In this document: one piece after another, positions 1 through 11,319 of the stretch
Layout: each line of letters begins with the position of its first letter
Position numbering within the stretch: the first letter of the stretch is position 1
NCBI RefSeq assembly: GCF_016545825.1
Contig: NC_052622.1
Location: 315,001 to 379,000, forward strand
Direction: 5' to 3'
DNA: 64,000 nt
Source of the DNA: Eucalyptus grandis
Taxonomy: Eukaryota > Streptophyta > Magnoliopsida > Myrtales > Myrtaceae
Notes under the pieces: generated by a model
What the model saw: only the letters and a program-made list of their open reading frames with translations
Databases searched by the model: none
Told to the model about the DNA's origin: nothing
Made by a program: the position numbers and the translations under genes

Positions 1-4
1 ACAT

Positions 5-123
5 ACATCCCTTTCTTTGAAGGTTCCACACACAAACAAATAATCATCAATTGTAAGTTTTAATTACACGCATCCCTTCCTTTGAAGGTTCCCACACATG
101 AACAAATAAACGCATTATCATTC
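5..123. repeat. Imperfect direct duplication, about 65 bp
   Basis: Two similar units follow one another, each holding CATCCCTTYCTTTGAAGGTT followed by an A/C-rich stretch ending in AAACAAATAA. A second short duplication (ATTGGCATGTTTCTGA, twice) lies at about 166-210. The rest of 1-596 is AT-rich with no gene that I can support. Confidence 0.5.
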
Positions 124-596
124 TTGTACTATAGTTATAGTTTCCAAATTCGAATTGTCAATTTAATATTGGCATGTTTCTGATGGCAATTAAATATTGG
201 CATGTTTCTGAGCTCTACTAGATCCGCATCATCGATTAAATTTTGGCACATATCTTGATTATAATTCTTGAGTGCCTTATCGTCGATTAAATTCAAACAT
301 TTTACTTTTATATTCTCAAGCTGCCCAACATAGTGTATGTACATGTAGTTTCGTTTAAAATGAAGAGTTTCGTTTAAAATGAAGTCATTGATTCCCTTTA
401 TGATATTTCTTATCTGAAATCGCCTCTTCTTTAATGAAAATTAAAAAGTCTTTCACTGAACGGTATTTTTTCCTGAAATTAATCGAATTCCGGCAAATTT
501 GTGATGACGATGTAGTAAAAGGTTTGAGAATTTAGAAAAGAGAAAACCTCTGGTTTGCCTTCAGCTGGATCTGACCCGAACTTCTGCCTTCCTGGT

Positions 597-724
597 GCAC
601 ATGAAACTGCTTCGAAAAGAAAACAGCTTTCAAATGGACATTATTTTACAGTTGCCCCTGCTGCACATGAAACTGCTTCAAAAAGAAAACAGCTTTCAAA
701 TGGACATTTGGTTTACAGTTGCCC
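597..724. repeat. 66-bp tandem duplication downstream of ENH1
   Basis: The unit starting GCACATGAAACTGCTTC occurs twice in a row with a period of 66 bp and only a few differences. It lies just beyond the ENH1 stop codon, so it is probably in or next to its 3' UTR. The small reading frames crossing it are likely by-products of the duplication. Confidence 0.7.
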
Positions 725-829
725 TTTGTATATCCCTCTCACATAAGCCCTAGAAGAGGGGACAAAATCTCTAAACATTTGACACAAATGGGAAGTACTT
801 TCAATTTGGTAACCAATGATGATGGCCTT

Positions 830-3498
830 TTATTGAAGACCATAGACAAGCAAAGCTCCAACAGCACCAACACCAGCTACCAGACCTATGATAACCCCAA
901 TCGGGGGCAACCCACCACCGATTGCTTTTCCAGTGTTCACGTCGTACCGAGCAAACCTTTTCTTCGGTGCTTGACACTGAGGGCATCCGTATGAATCCGG
1001 CTGCGGATCAAGCAAAGTGCATAATTACATTACACTCGATTTATTGCAAAATCTACATGCATACCAACAATTATATCAACTTTTTCAGGGTGAAATAGCC
1101 TCTGAACAGCTAAGATGGAGAAAATAATTCGTGACAGAACAATCATCTTACCTGCTCATCAAACGGTTTCTGCAAGGTGTATACGTATCCACAATCTAGG
1201 CAGATGTGAGTGGCTCTAGCCTGCACACCAAGTTTTGCAGAGCATGTAAGACCGCCTATCCTTTCTCGAACTTGATACAAATTGAACCGTACTGGAATTA
1301 TTTGCGTGTAAGGAAGAGGTAAACCTTTTGAGTCTCAGTCAACTTCCTCCCAAATCGGGGAGGAGCAGGGCGCTTTGGTAACCGCTTAACATCTACTTCT
1401 GCGCCTCTGCAATGAAAGCATGCAGTGGTCAGTTCAGATGCAAGAATATTCTCTGCTGCGTGAATTGAGTGCTCTTCAGGTGGAAAAGTTAAGAGATATC
1501 TCATTTTTCTTAACTAGGAAGAAGATCTCAAACGATGTCTCTTTCTGGCTCTAACCTTCCCCTTTGGGTTTCCTTTTTTGTCAATGTCTTCCCAGAGCAC
1601 GAAAGAGCTAGAGCTCAACTAGGTGGGTGCAATTGTCTTAGCACAACACGGTGGAGTAACTATTCACTGTTAGCTTCGTCTGCATATATTACAAGACTAT
1701 TTTCAGTTTCATTCCTCCAAATTATATTACTTTGCCAGAAGACTTCTTCTGGCAACCATGCCACAGCAACCTCATAATTTCTTAGAATACACCTTGGCAT
1801 CTGAAACCCCCAAGTGAAGTGGGACTAGGAGGTTGAAGTTTAGAACAAATATGCTTCCAACTCTACCGATTCTCGTGTAAATTGCCTCATAGGGAGCTAT
1901 CACAGGAAATTTGTGGTTCCCCATACGTGCTTGCAAATGCAAAGAAGTGTAGCACCACTTTGATGAGAAGAACTCCCTAATTGACATAGAAATGACGTCT
2001 TATGCAACGTAAATCACATGCCAGTCAAATTTCTGAACTTCGAATCCTCAAGTCGGCTACATAAGTAGGTGGCAGTACCATGTTCGACTATCTTTGTTCA
2101 ATTAATCAAAGGACAATCTCTTGGGCAAAGAAAAGAAGCCTGAATGCCACAAACTTACCTTCATATGAGTTTATATGCCTATAATTGATTTTGAAGTTCT
2201 ACAATATTTGGGCTGCATTAAGAAGTAAGCCAAAGTGTTCTAGCAGTTGAGGGAAAATAAAGGTCTTTTTTCTTGCAATGGCATCATGGGAAGTGAGCAT
2301 CTCCATCTGGGACAGTATAAGATCGACTTCACCAGTATCCCTTTCGACAATCCAAAAAGCTCATCAATAGCTTGTTTATTAACTTCAGCACGAAAGATTC
2401 AAACTTCTATGTGATTATCGATTAGCGACATTTATTACGTAGGAAAATAGACATTCAATTCAAAACAAAAACTTATAGTCAGATGGCATCGAGCTCAAAC
2501 GTACTGAGGGAGGGAAACTACAGTCAAGCTGTTTATTTATTCTATTCTATTCTTATGCACAAAGCCTCCATACGCCATTCTTTTCAAAATTATGACATAC
2601 GCGATGACAAGCCGAGAAGGAAAGTTAATTTAAAAAAAAAGAAAAATCCTAGAGAAGAGAGGAAGGAGTCACCTGCTAACAACAAAATAAATGGAATCAG
2701 GCTTTGCTTGGATGGCGGTTTTTGTGAATCCAAGCTTATCAGCAGGCCAAAGCTCATCACCAAAGAAGCTGCTTGTGTACAACACCTGGTCTCCTGCCTT
2801 AAGCCCTGCTTTTGCCGCGTTCCCTCCCCTATCTACTGCCTATTTCAATCCAATTCAAATCAGCCATTTTTTCCTAAGTCAACATTGACCACAACACCAT
2901 GTATATCCAGCAATCGTCACGAGCAAAATAATAAGGAAATCTGGGAATCATAGCTTGAGGCTGAGAGCTAGACCAAGCAATCAGGCCTCTATCTAATTTC
3001 TAGGCTGAAATGAGCACGGAATTTGCTCAAACGAGACAATTGAAGTCTCGAACTTACAGTGATGACGACACCACCGCCAGACTTTTGACCGAGAGTGAGG
3101 CCGAGAGGCTTGTCGACCTCAGCCTCGATGGTCTTGGACGCTCCTGCGGTCTTCGCGCTGATCTCAAGCCCTTTCCTGCTCGCTACACTAGCGGTGGAGC
3201 TGCGACTATTATCGGCGACAAAGAGAGTCGACGCACCCTTCTTCGCTTCATGCAGACTGATGCCTTGAAAAGCAGTCTTCTGCGCCAAGTAAGAGGAAAA
3301 CCAAGAATTCCAAGCGATGAGTGAACGGAGGGTCGTCGATGGGATAAAAAAATAAAAATGAAGGGCCCACAAACGCAACTAGACCTGGTAATGGTGAGAA
3401 GCGAGGAAGGGTTTCGGAGAGGAGTGGGAAGTGATCTTGCGGGCGACGGCGGCACCGCAAGAAGACGAGGCGCCTGCTGCGACCACACCCGACGACAT
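830..3498 (-). CDS. ENH1: ENH1-type plastid PDZ-rubredoxin protein
   Basis: Six exons on the minus strand join in phase: 3498-3385, 3279-3058, 2839-2673, 1406-1325, 1220-1152 and 1000-830, giving 274 codons. The N-terminus (MSSGVVAAG..., Ser/Ala/Arg-rich) looks like a plastid transit peptide. A PDZ-like domain follows at about residues 90-168 (KPLGLTLGQKSGGGVVIT, then GDQVLYTSSFFGDELWPAD). The rubredoxin domain has its two iron-binding CxxC pairs, CLDC (about 202-205) and CPQC (about 224-227). A hydrophobic helix at about 250-274 ends in LLVYGLQ. This order is that of Arabidopsis ENH1 (At5g17170), a thylakoid rubredoxin protein genetically linked to salt tolerance and redox balance. Length fits the family. 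The start is the first ATG in the exon that splices into the conserved part. The neighbour on the other strand is the LEA gene at 8905. Confidence 0.93.
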
Positions 3499-3850
3499 TT
3501 CTCGCCCGCTTTTGCTGCGACTGCGATCGCAGAATGAGGGAGAGAGTTGCTCTGTCAAGAAAAAAACACGAGAGGAGGAAAGGAGAAGAAGAGGAAGAAG
3601 AGAGCAGGAGTCAGCGTCACTGTCGAGGGATAAGTTTTTAGTGGCAGTGGGAGAATGGAGAGAGTGATGAGGGAGAGTGTTGAGTGGCAAGTTGAGCCAC
3701 ACGCCTCTGCACTCGTGGTCGCTCGCTGGCCGCAGATTTCGTTCCAACCCGCTTTTGTGGAGGACAGAAATTGAGTCGGGATGACTTATAGCTCAGAATC
3801 GGGCTAGGCCGTAAGTCGGATGTCGATTTTGTCTGATTTCGACACGAACA

Positions 3851-4097
3851 TTGTTAATATAATAGTTATTTCTTTTTGCACATGTTGTTGATTTAGTTTT
3901 TCAGTTACTAGAGTTAGTAGAGTCATGTGTATTGGTTATCCTAGTTTTTAGGTGTTAGTAGGGCAAGTGCTTTATGGAGAAGATGGGTAGTTATGATGTG
4001 TTTTATATTATGTATTTTGTCTTTTGTAAAAGATTTGGTTGTTCTGTACGTAAGATGAAGTTTCATTTTCATCTCTCCTCCTTTTAGCAATTTAACA
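3851..4097 (+). repeat. 5' LTR of the copia element
   Basis: Begins TTGTTAATATAATAG and ends AGCAATTTAACA. The termini carry the TGTTAA/TTAACA inverted repeat (the TG begins at 3852). It matches 8232-8478 along its whole length. Confidence 0.93.
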
Positions 4098-4098
4098 G

Positions 4099-4116
4099 TG
4101 GTATCGACGAGAGCCC
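4099..4116 (+). other. Probable primer-binding site
   Basis: TGGTATCGACGAGAGCCC begins two bases after the 5' LTR. It resembles the usual plant initiator-Met tRNA site TGGTATCAGAGCC but seems to have four extra bases after TGGTATC. Confidence 0.55.
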
Positions 4117-4189
4117 GAGAGAAACGTGAGAGTTAAAAAAAAAAAAAAAAAAAAACTTTCGTGAGAGAATTGCAGTAGCAATATTTCCA

Positions 4190-7100
4190 ATGGCTACTGA
4201 CAATTTTGTTCAACTAGCAATTCCACGCTTTGATGGTCACTATGACCATTGGAGTATGCTGATGGAGAATTTTTTACGATCAAAGGAGTATTGGTTGGTT
4301 GTCGAACTGAATTCAAGAGCCACCAGCAGGCATGGCTTTGTGAGATCCCTAGAAAGCGCACTGGAAGCTCGAAAGTTGAATGACCTGAAGGCAAACAATT
4401 ATTTTTTCCAGGCTATCGATCGTTCCATTTTGGAGACTATTCTTTGCAAAGAAACTTCTAAGGATATATGGGATTCTATGAAGAAGAAATATCAAGGCTC
4501 TGTTAGAGTGAAGCGTGCACAGCTTCAAGCCTTGAGAAAAGATTTTGAAACATTAGCGATGAAAGATGGAGAATCTGTCACTAGTTATTGTGCCAGAACA
4601 ATGGAGATCAGCAACAAGATGCGATTCCATGGCGAGAAGATGGACGTCGTTACCATTGTGGAGAAGATTTTGCGTTCCTTGACGTCAAAGTTTAATTATG
4701 TTGTCGCTCAATTGAAGAGTCGAAAGACATAGATGCGCTATCTCTTGATGAATTGCAAAGCTCCTTATTGGTCCATGAACGAAGATGAACAAGTTCAACG
4801 GTAGAGGAGCAAGCGTTGAAGGCTTCTACCAATACTCATTCCAACAATTTCGAGGAAGGGGAGAGGTAGAGGTAGAGGAAGGGAGATCGAGGAAATAGAG
4901 ATGTTGGCAGGAATTTCAAAGCCAATAATGACCAATTTCAAGGCAAAGGTAGAGGACGAGATCCTAACAAAGCCAAGGTAGAGTGTTTTAGATGTCATAA
5001 ATTTGGTCATTATGCATCTGAATGTTATACTAGGCTGCCTAATAATAAAGAAAAGGTAGAGAGTTCAAACTTTGTTGAAGAAAATGAAGCAGAAACGTTG
5101 TTGATGGCTGTTCAAGATGAAAAGAAGCGCGAGTCAGATATTTGGTATGTGGATACAGGCTGCAGTAACCACATGAGTGGAAGTAAGTCTTCTTTTTCTC
5201 ATTTAAATGAAGATTTTCATTCCACTGTGAGTTTTGGGGATCATTCTACTGTGAAAGTGATGGGAAAAGGAGATATTAAGATAAGAACCAAGAATGGTTT
5301 GTGAAAACGATCTCTAATGTGTTGTATGTTCCCGACTTGAAAAGTAATCTGTTGAGTGCTGGCCAATTACAAGAAAAGGGTTATGTAATCACCATTCGAG
5401 GGTGTCGTGTGAAATTTATGATTCCGTTAGAGGTACTATTGCGTTGTTCCTATGAATTCAAATAGATTGTTTCCATTAAAAATTGAAAATATTCAGTCTT
5501 GTTTGATGGCTGAAAAGAAAGATCCGTCATGGCTTTGGCACTTTCGCTATGGTCACTTGAGTTTTGGTGGATTGAAGACCTTCCAACAGAAAAACATGGT
5601 GATGGGTCTTCCTCAAATTACTGTTCCTTCCCAAGTCTGTGAAGAATGTGTTGTTAGCAAACAACATCATTCTCAATTTTCAAAAGAAAAGTCATGGAGA
5701 GCAAAGGATGTTTTGCAACTGGTGCATTCGGACATTTGCGGTCCCATAAATCCATCTTCTAATGGAGGTAAAAGATACTTAATTACCTTCATTGATGATT
5801 TTTCCAGAAAAACTTGGGTTTATTTTTTACAGGAAAAATCAGAAGCTTTCTCCACATTTAAAAGCTTCAAAACTCGTGTTGAAAATGAAGCAGAAAGACC
5901 ATTAAGACTCTTCGAACAGATCGTGGTGGTGAATATTGCTCAAAAGAATTTGAAGTTTTTGTGCGAGTATGGCATTTGAAAAGAGCTTATCGCTGCATAT
6001 ACACCACAGCAGAATGGTGTATCCGAGAGGAAAATAGAACAATTCTCAACATGGTGAGAAGTTTATTGGCAAGAGGAAGAGTTCCAAAGACTTTCGCCGA
6101 AGCAGTAAATGGAGTATTCATGTTTTGAACAGAAGTCCAACTTTTGCTGTTCAGAATATGACACCGAAGAGGCTTGGAGTGGGAGAAGACCGGCTGTAGA
6201 TCACTTCAGAATTTTTGGATGCATCGCATATGCCCATGTCCCGGATGTGAAAAGGAAGAAATTTGATGACAATGCTGAAAAATATGTTTTTCTTGGTGTA
6301 AGTGAAGCATCCAAAGCATATAAATTATTCAATCCACTAACAAAGAAGATTGTGACTAGCAGGGATGTTGTTTTCGATGAAGAAAACACTTGGGATTGGA
6401 ATAGGCAGCAGCCTACCCAAGTTCTTTATGACAATGATGCTGAACAGGAGCAAATTTCAGCACCTTATATACCCCAAAATTCATCAAATACAACTTCTAC
6501 GGCTGTTGGAATTTCACTAACAGCATCGAAGTCAATGAAGAAGAAGCCCAATCTCTTCGCCGCGTTAGAAGAAAGTCTCGCTTGGATGGAAGATTATGAG
6601 GTAACTGGAATTGGAAATTCAATAACTCACTTTGCCTTATTTTCAGATTATGACCCTACAACTTTTGAGAGTGCTGTCAAAGAAGAAAAATGGCGAAAAA
6701 CGATGGATGATGAAATTTATTCCATTGAAAGAAATGATACTTGGGAGTTATCCGATCTTCCGGATGGACAAAAACCATTGCTTTGTGAAGTGGGTCTTTA
6801 AAACAAAGCGAAAGAAAATGGTGAAGTTGACAAATACAAAGCACGTTTGGTAGCCAAGGGATACAAGCAGCAATATGAGATCGACTATACAGAGGTTTTT
6901 TCTCCGGTTGCGAGACATGATACGATCGATTGGTGGTTGCATTGGCGGCACGGGAATTCTTGGCCTATTTTCCAACTAGATGTCAAATCGGCATTCTTGC
7001 ATGGGTACTTGGAGGAACAGGTATTTGTTGAGCAACTCCCTAGTTATGTCAAGATTGGAAATGAGTATAAAGTTTATAGATTGAAGAAAACTCTTTATGG

Positions 7101-8201
7101 GCTAAAACAAGCCCCTCGGGCTTGGTATAGTCGTATTGAAACTTATTTTCTTAAAGTTGGTTTTTCAAAATGTCCTTATGAGCATACGCTTTTTGTCAAG
7201 ATTGGAGATAAAGGGAAAATGCTTATTGTCTGCTTGTATGTTGACGATCTTATATTTACTGGAAGTTGTGATGGCATGTTTGAAGAATTCAAGAAATCTA
7301 TGATGGATGAGTTTGAAATGTCTGATCTTGGTATGATGCATTACTTCCTTGGCATAGAAGTGGTACAATCAGATGATGGGATCTTTATTTCTCAAAAGAA
7401 ATATGTGGGAGAAATTTTGGACAGGTTTCAGATGAAGGATTGTAATCTTATAAACACTCCAGTTGAGTTTGGCTTAAAGTTATACAAAGATCATGAAGGA
7501 GGAAGGTTGACAGCACACTTTATAAACAAATTGTGGGCGGTTTGATGTATTTAACAGCAACAAGACCAGACATAATGTATTATGTGAGTTTAATTAGTAG
7601 ATATATGGAGAATCCTACACAAATGCATTTGTTAGCTGCCAAGAGAATCCTTCATTACTTGCAAGGAACTAGAGACTTTGGGCTATTTTACAAGAAGGGT
7701 GAAAAGTCTGATTTGTTGGGATTTATTGATAGTGACTATGCAGGAGATCAAGATGATAGGAGGAGCACTTCGGGTTATGTTTTTATGTTTGGAACAGGTG
7801 CTATTTCGTGGTCATCCAAGAAGCAACCAATTGTCACATTGTCAAGTACAGAAGCTGAATTTGTTGCTGCAACAGCTAGTGCTTGTTAAGCTATTTGGCT
7901 AAGGAGAATTATTGATGAGCTACAATTCAAACAACCGGGACCTACTAAAATTTTTTGTAACAATAACTCAGCAATAAAACTCTCCAAGAATCCAGTGTTA
8001 CATGGAAGAAGCAAGCACATTGACGTGAAATTTTATTTCTTGAGAGATTTTAGCAATGATGGAACAATTGATCTAATCTACTGCAGGAGTGAAGATCAAG
8101 TTGTTGATATATTCACCAAGGCCCTCAAGATTGAGTCATTTGTGAAGCTCAGAAGGTTACTAGGTGTTTGCACGGTGAAAAAAATCAAGGCTTTAAACTG
8201 A
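4190..8201 (+). pseudogene. Copia gag-pol remnant, interrupted by stops and frameshifts
   Basis: Pieces of one polyprotein lie in order: a UBN2-type gag from 4190 to a stop at 4732; a CCHC zinc knuckle (CFRCHKFGHYASEC) near 4984-5025; an aspartic protease with DTGCSNHMSG near 5150; a GAG-pre/integrase zinc-binding region and integrase core from 5452 (HSDICGPI, FIDDFSRKTW); reverse transcriptase from about 6850 with the YVDD catalytic motif near 7240; and RNase H to 8201. At least six breaks in frame (near 4732, 5304, 5979, 6100, 6801, 7545 and 7889) mean it cannot make a full polyprotein. Codon content and frame changes suggest neutral decay. Confidence 0.9.
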
Positions 8202-8216
8202 ATGTTAGCAAACATC

Positions 8217-8231
8217 AGTTTAAGGGAGGGA
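8217..8231 (+). other. Polypurine tract of the copia element
   Basis: AGTTTAAGGGAGGGA sits directly before the 3' LTR, the expected place for the plus-strand priming tract. Confidence 0.7.
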
Positions 8232-8478
8232 TTGTTAATATAATAGTTATTTCTTTTTGCACATGTTGTTGATTTAGTTTTTCAGTTACTAGAGTTAGTG
8301 GAGTCATGTGTGTTGGTTATCCTAGTTTTTAGGTGTTAGTGGGGCAAGTGCTTTATGTAGAACATGTGTAGTTATGATGTGTTTTATGTTATGTATTTTG
8401 TCTTTTGTAAAAGACTTGATTGTTCTGTACGTAAGATGAAGTTTCAGCCTCATCTCTCCTCCTTTTAGCAATTTAACA
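8232..8478 (+). repeat. 3' LTR of the copia element
   Basis: Near-identical to 3851-4097. Most differences are transitions. It is followed at once by GAACA, the right-hand target-site duplication. Confidence 0.93.
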
Positions 8479-8904
8479 GAACACGAACTCGAGAATTTAA
8501 TCGAATTTTTCTTTTTATTGTTTTCGTCAAAAATATTTGATGGCCGATGTAGTTTATGGTCGATTTCTTATGAGAATTTTCATGTAACGCCCCATGTAAA
8601 GAGAAGTATGTATCGAGTTGGTCACGTGACAATATACTCAGTTGGGTCGAATTGCGTGGCAAGATCGCCGCTTCACTTTGTAATATTTTCTCGACAAGAG
8701 GAGCCCTGCCGCTTCCACGTAGGCAGTGGCGCACCGTGGTGGTGGCAATGGCAAACGTCCGCACGAGGGCAGGTGTGATGTGATGTGCACCGAGCTCGGT
8801 GACCTGAACCGAAGTGGCGGTGGGACACTGGACTTGACCACGCCTCTCTCTCCTAACTCCATCACCGCCCTATCCCACTTCCACTCGTCAACTGGAGGTT
8901 CTGA

Positions 8905-9514
8905 ATGGCCGCCGTTTCCAGGAGTATCGGCAAGCGAGTCGCCCCTCACGCTCCGATCTGGAGTTGGACTTCCGTCGCTCATTCCAGGTATTCTTCGTGT
9001 TGTTTCGTTAGCCAGAGCGCGTGTAGGCCTATGTTTAATGCTTTCCTCAATGTTGAGTTTTGGCCTTCTTTCGCATCATCTTCATCCACGTTTCGACGTG
9101 TCTCGCAATACTTTCCACTGTTCGAGCTTTCCTCGATCAGTGACTCGGTACTAATTCCGCAACGCATGCAGGAGAAATGGGCACTCCTCAGCGCCAGAGA
9201 AGAATCCCGAGGATGTGGCGACGGTGTATGAGAAGAACCCCGATGACCCAGTCCCGCAAAATGTGGTTCCCGATGAAGTGATCCAGATTCAATCCGAAGA
9301 ATACTGGGTTCCCCACCCGCAAACCGGGGTCTTCGTTCCTCCTTCCGATTGTAACGCGAGCGAGGACGTGCCCGAGCCCGAGCCCGAGCCCGAGGAGTCG
9401 GTGCTGGAGCAGGAGGCCTGGTATCGCCCAACTGGTATCCAAGATCTGGAGAAGCCCACCAGCCTCGAAGTCGAAGTATCTGATGTTGGAATTTTGTTTG
9501 TTAAAACAAAATAA
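8905..9514 (+). CDS. LEA protein, At5g17165-like, with an LTR-altered C-terminus
   Basis: Two exons, 8905-8987 and 9172-9514, join in phase (AG|G) to give 141 residues. Exon 1 encodes MAAVSRSIGKRV..., a basic start that could be an organelle-targeting sequence. Exon 2 carries the family's conserved core: VYEKNPDDPVPQNVVPDEV, then EEYWVPHPQTGVFVP, an acidic PEPEPEPEE run, and EQEAWYRPTGIQDLEKP. These features fit the small family named after Arabidopsis At5g17165. In Arabidopsis that gene is numbered next to ENH1 (At5g17170), as here. The last 10 codons (after position 9483) lie in a solo LTR and are not native: the original end continues at 10338 and stops at 10374. Function in the family is poorly known. 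Confidence 0.85.
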
Positions 9515-10332
9515 GTGTTTTTTTTGTCCCACATAGAAAATGTGGGAGCGGGAGGATTAGTTTATTAATGAGAAATTTCCTTTTGTAGTTAAAGGAGTGA
9601 TTAGGTGGGGCTAGACCCACCATACCCGCGTGCGGGTGCGCGGATAATTGCACGATTTTGGCGCGATTATTTGGCGCACTTTGCACGCCGTGCGTCGCAT
9701 GGTTTAATTAAGCATTAATCCATTGCTTTTTATTTATTTATTTTTATTTTATTTTATTTTATATTTCAGTTCAAAGGTTGCCTTTTTATTTTGAGAATTT
9801 CGGGAATGAAATATAAATGAAAATTCGAAATTCTATTTAAAATAATAATTATTCCGAATTTTATTTGTGTCTTTTCAAGACAACCTTTGGAAAATTACTT
9901 ATTCGGTTTTAATTTTTCCGAAGGATTGCAATTGTTCGTTTTCGACTTCTTCCGAAGAGTCGCATTTGTTTATCCGAACAATTTTCTAAAGACGTGTTTG
10001 TTCGCAATTTTCACGAAGAGTTGCAAGACCATTTCATATAAATACTTGTCATTTTCGGAAAGAAGTGTGTGGTCATTTTCGAGTCTCATTTCTGAAAAAA
10101 ACCAATTTTCGATTGTTTTGGGAGAGAGACACCTGGAGAAATACTAGAATTGTTATTTAGATTCTCATCCGAGACTTTGTTGTATCCCGGAGGATTTTTG
10201 CCAAAGTGACCATTAACAACGTTGTACAAATAAATCCTTAAAGAAAAGTGATATCACGCCTCAAAGTCCGAGTTGTTTTTACTCGATCCGATTTCATTGT
10301 TCAACCCATTTCAAAGACATATTTTACCAACA
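9484..10332 (+). mobile_element. Solo LTR, 849 bp, inserted in the LEA coding end
   Basis: Starts TGTTGGAATTTTG and ends TTTTACCAACA, with perfect TGTTGG/CCAACA terminal inverted repeats. It is flanked by the direct repeat TCTGA (9479-9483 and 10333-10337). The inside is non-coding and includes a TCCCACATAGAAAATGTGGG hairpin near the start, as in many plant copia LTRs. No internal region or second LTR is present, so it probably arose by LTR-LTR recombination. Confidence 0.92.
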
Positions 10333-10374
10333 TCTGAAACGAGCGAGACGGCAACACGAGAAGTCGCAGAATAG
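10333..10374 (+). pseudogene. Displaced native C-terminal codons of the LEA gene
   Basis: Reading on from the codon before the LTR, the bases after the right TCTGA repeat continue in frame with SETSETATREVAE and a TAG stop at 10372-10374. This is the likely original end of the LEA protein, now cut off by a stop inside the LTR. The following sequence to about 10540 looks like its 3' UTR. Confidence 0.75.
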
Positions 10375-11319
10375 TGCAAGGCCGAGCAGCTATTGCGAAT
10401 TGTACATAGGGACTGTTAAGGTTAGGTTTCATGCTATCCGCTAAACTCGTCTGCTGTTGGTTTTGGTCACTCTATAACATATGAATGTAACTTCCCTGTG
10501 TTTTGTCTTGATTGTAAAATTCAACAACGTTCAATAACCCCTGCCGATAGGGAACTTCCTTATGTCACCGACTCATTCTAATTGATGCTATCTTCGCATC
10601 CTCAAATTTTATGTGGGATGACAAGGGCCAAATCATCAAATTTGCCCGATTATTCTGAGCCCTTTTGGGATCAAAATATGGCCTGGTGTGGGCTTGACAT
10701 GCTTCATCCAGCACACTTCTCCATGGGTGTAGGTCGACCCGTATTGAAAATCCCACTCCGATGACTGTGATAACGGGACCTGTATGATCAAATCTCGTGT
10801 TCTACTAAATTTTGCCTCGCAACTGTCGGTCATCGGCTCAACGCGTGGTCATTATCTGTTATGCTATCGGCCCAAAGACCAGCAAGACCCGCAAAAGTCG
10901 GTTATTGTTGTCCGACTGAAGAACCCAGCAATCTTCAGGGGAAGAAAGGAAAGTAGAAAGACCCTAGCGAAATTGCAAACGAGAGACTGGGGATTCTTAG
11001 CGCGCTGAACCGTTATTGACCATTGCAACTGTACACATTCTAGCAGGTTCTATCTATTCTACACTCGAAAGTATTTACAGAGAGAGAAAATAGCAATTCA
11101 GGAAGCCATTGTCCAAAGGGGCTGCCGCTCTGGTCGTCTTAAGGATGAACTTCGTGTAAACCAGACAGAGACCCTCTAATATTTCTTTGCTTGATTCTCA
11201 ATTTAAGATACTTTTCCCCCCCTTCCCTCCTGATGTAGCTGTCTTGACTACATTGAAGTAGCCACTAACTACTTCACGTCAAGAAGTCGACTCGAATGAA
11301 GCTTCTTACAATGCCAACA
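10375..11319. other. Non-coding stretch between LEA and the ankyrin gene
   Basis: The two genes are tail to tail here, so this holds the 3' UTRs and a spacer. The reading frames at 10565-11008 resemble no protein I know and have no splice support. I see nothing else. Confidence 0.5.

Larger units (their letters stand above)
3851..8478 (+). mobile_element. Ty1/copia LTR retrotransposon, structurally complete, coding region decayed
   Basis: Two LTRs of about 247 bp (3851-4097, 8232-8478) flank a gag-pol region. The 5-bp sequence GAACA directly repeats at 3846-3850 and 8479-8483 as the target-site duplication. The order gag, protease, integrase, reverse transcriptase, RNase H is that of copia elements. 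By eye the LTRs differ at about 12 of 246 positions (near 5%), which suggests an insertion a few million years old at usual plant rates. It lies about 350 bp upstream of the ENH1 start, in opposite orientation to ENH1. Confidence 0.95.
3499..8904. promoter_or_regulatory. Head-to-head promoter region split by a copia insertion
   Basis: ENH1 starts leftward at 3498 and the LEA gene starts rightward at 8905. Without the copia element (3851-8478 plus one 5-bp duplication) the start codons would be only about 0.77 kb apart, so this is probably a shared upstream region. The part next to ENH1 (3499-3845) is GA-rich on the plus strand. I see no TATA box clear enough to call. Confidence 0.5.

Noticed and set aside
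8638..9431. Several long overlapping frames on both strands around the LEA gene
   Set aside because: Only the two-exon plus-strand model gives the conserved LEA core with proper splice sites. The others are shadows in a GC-rich stretch.
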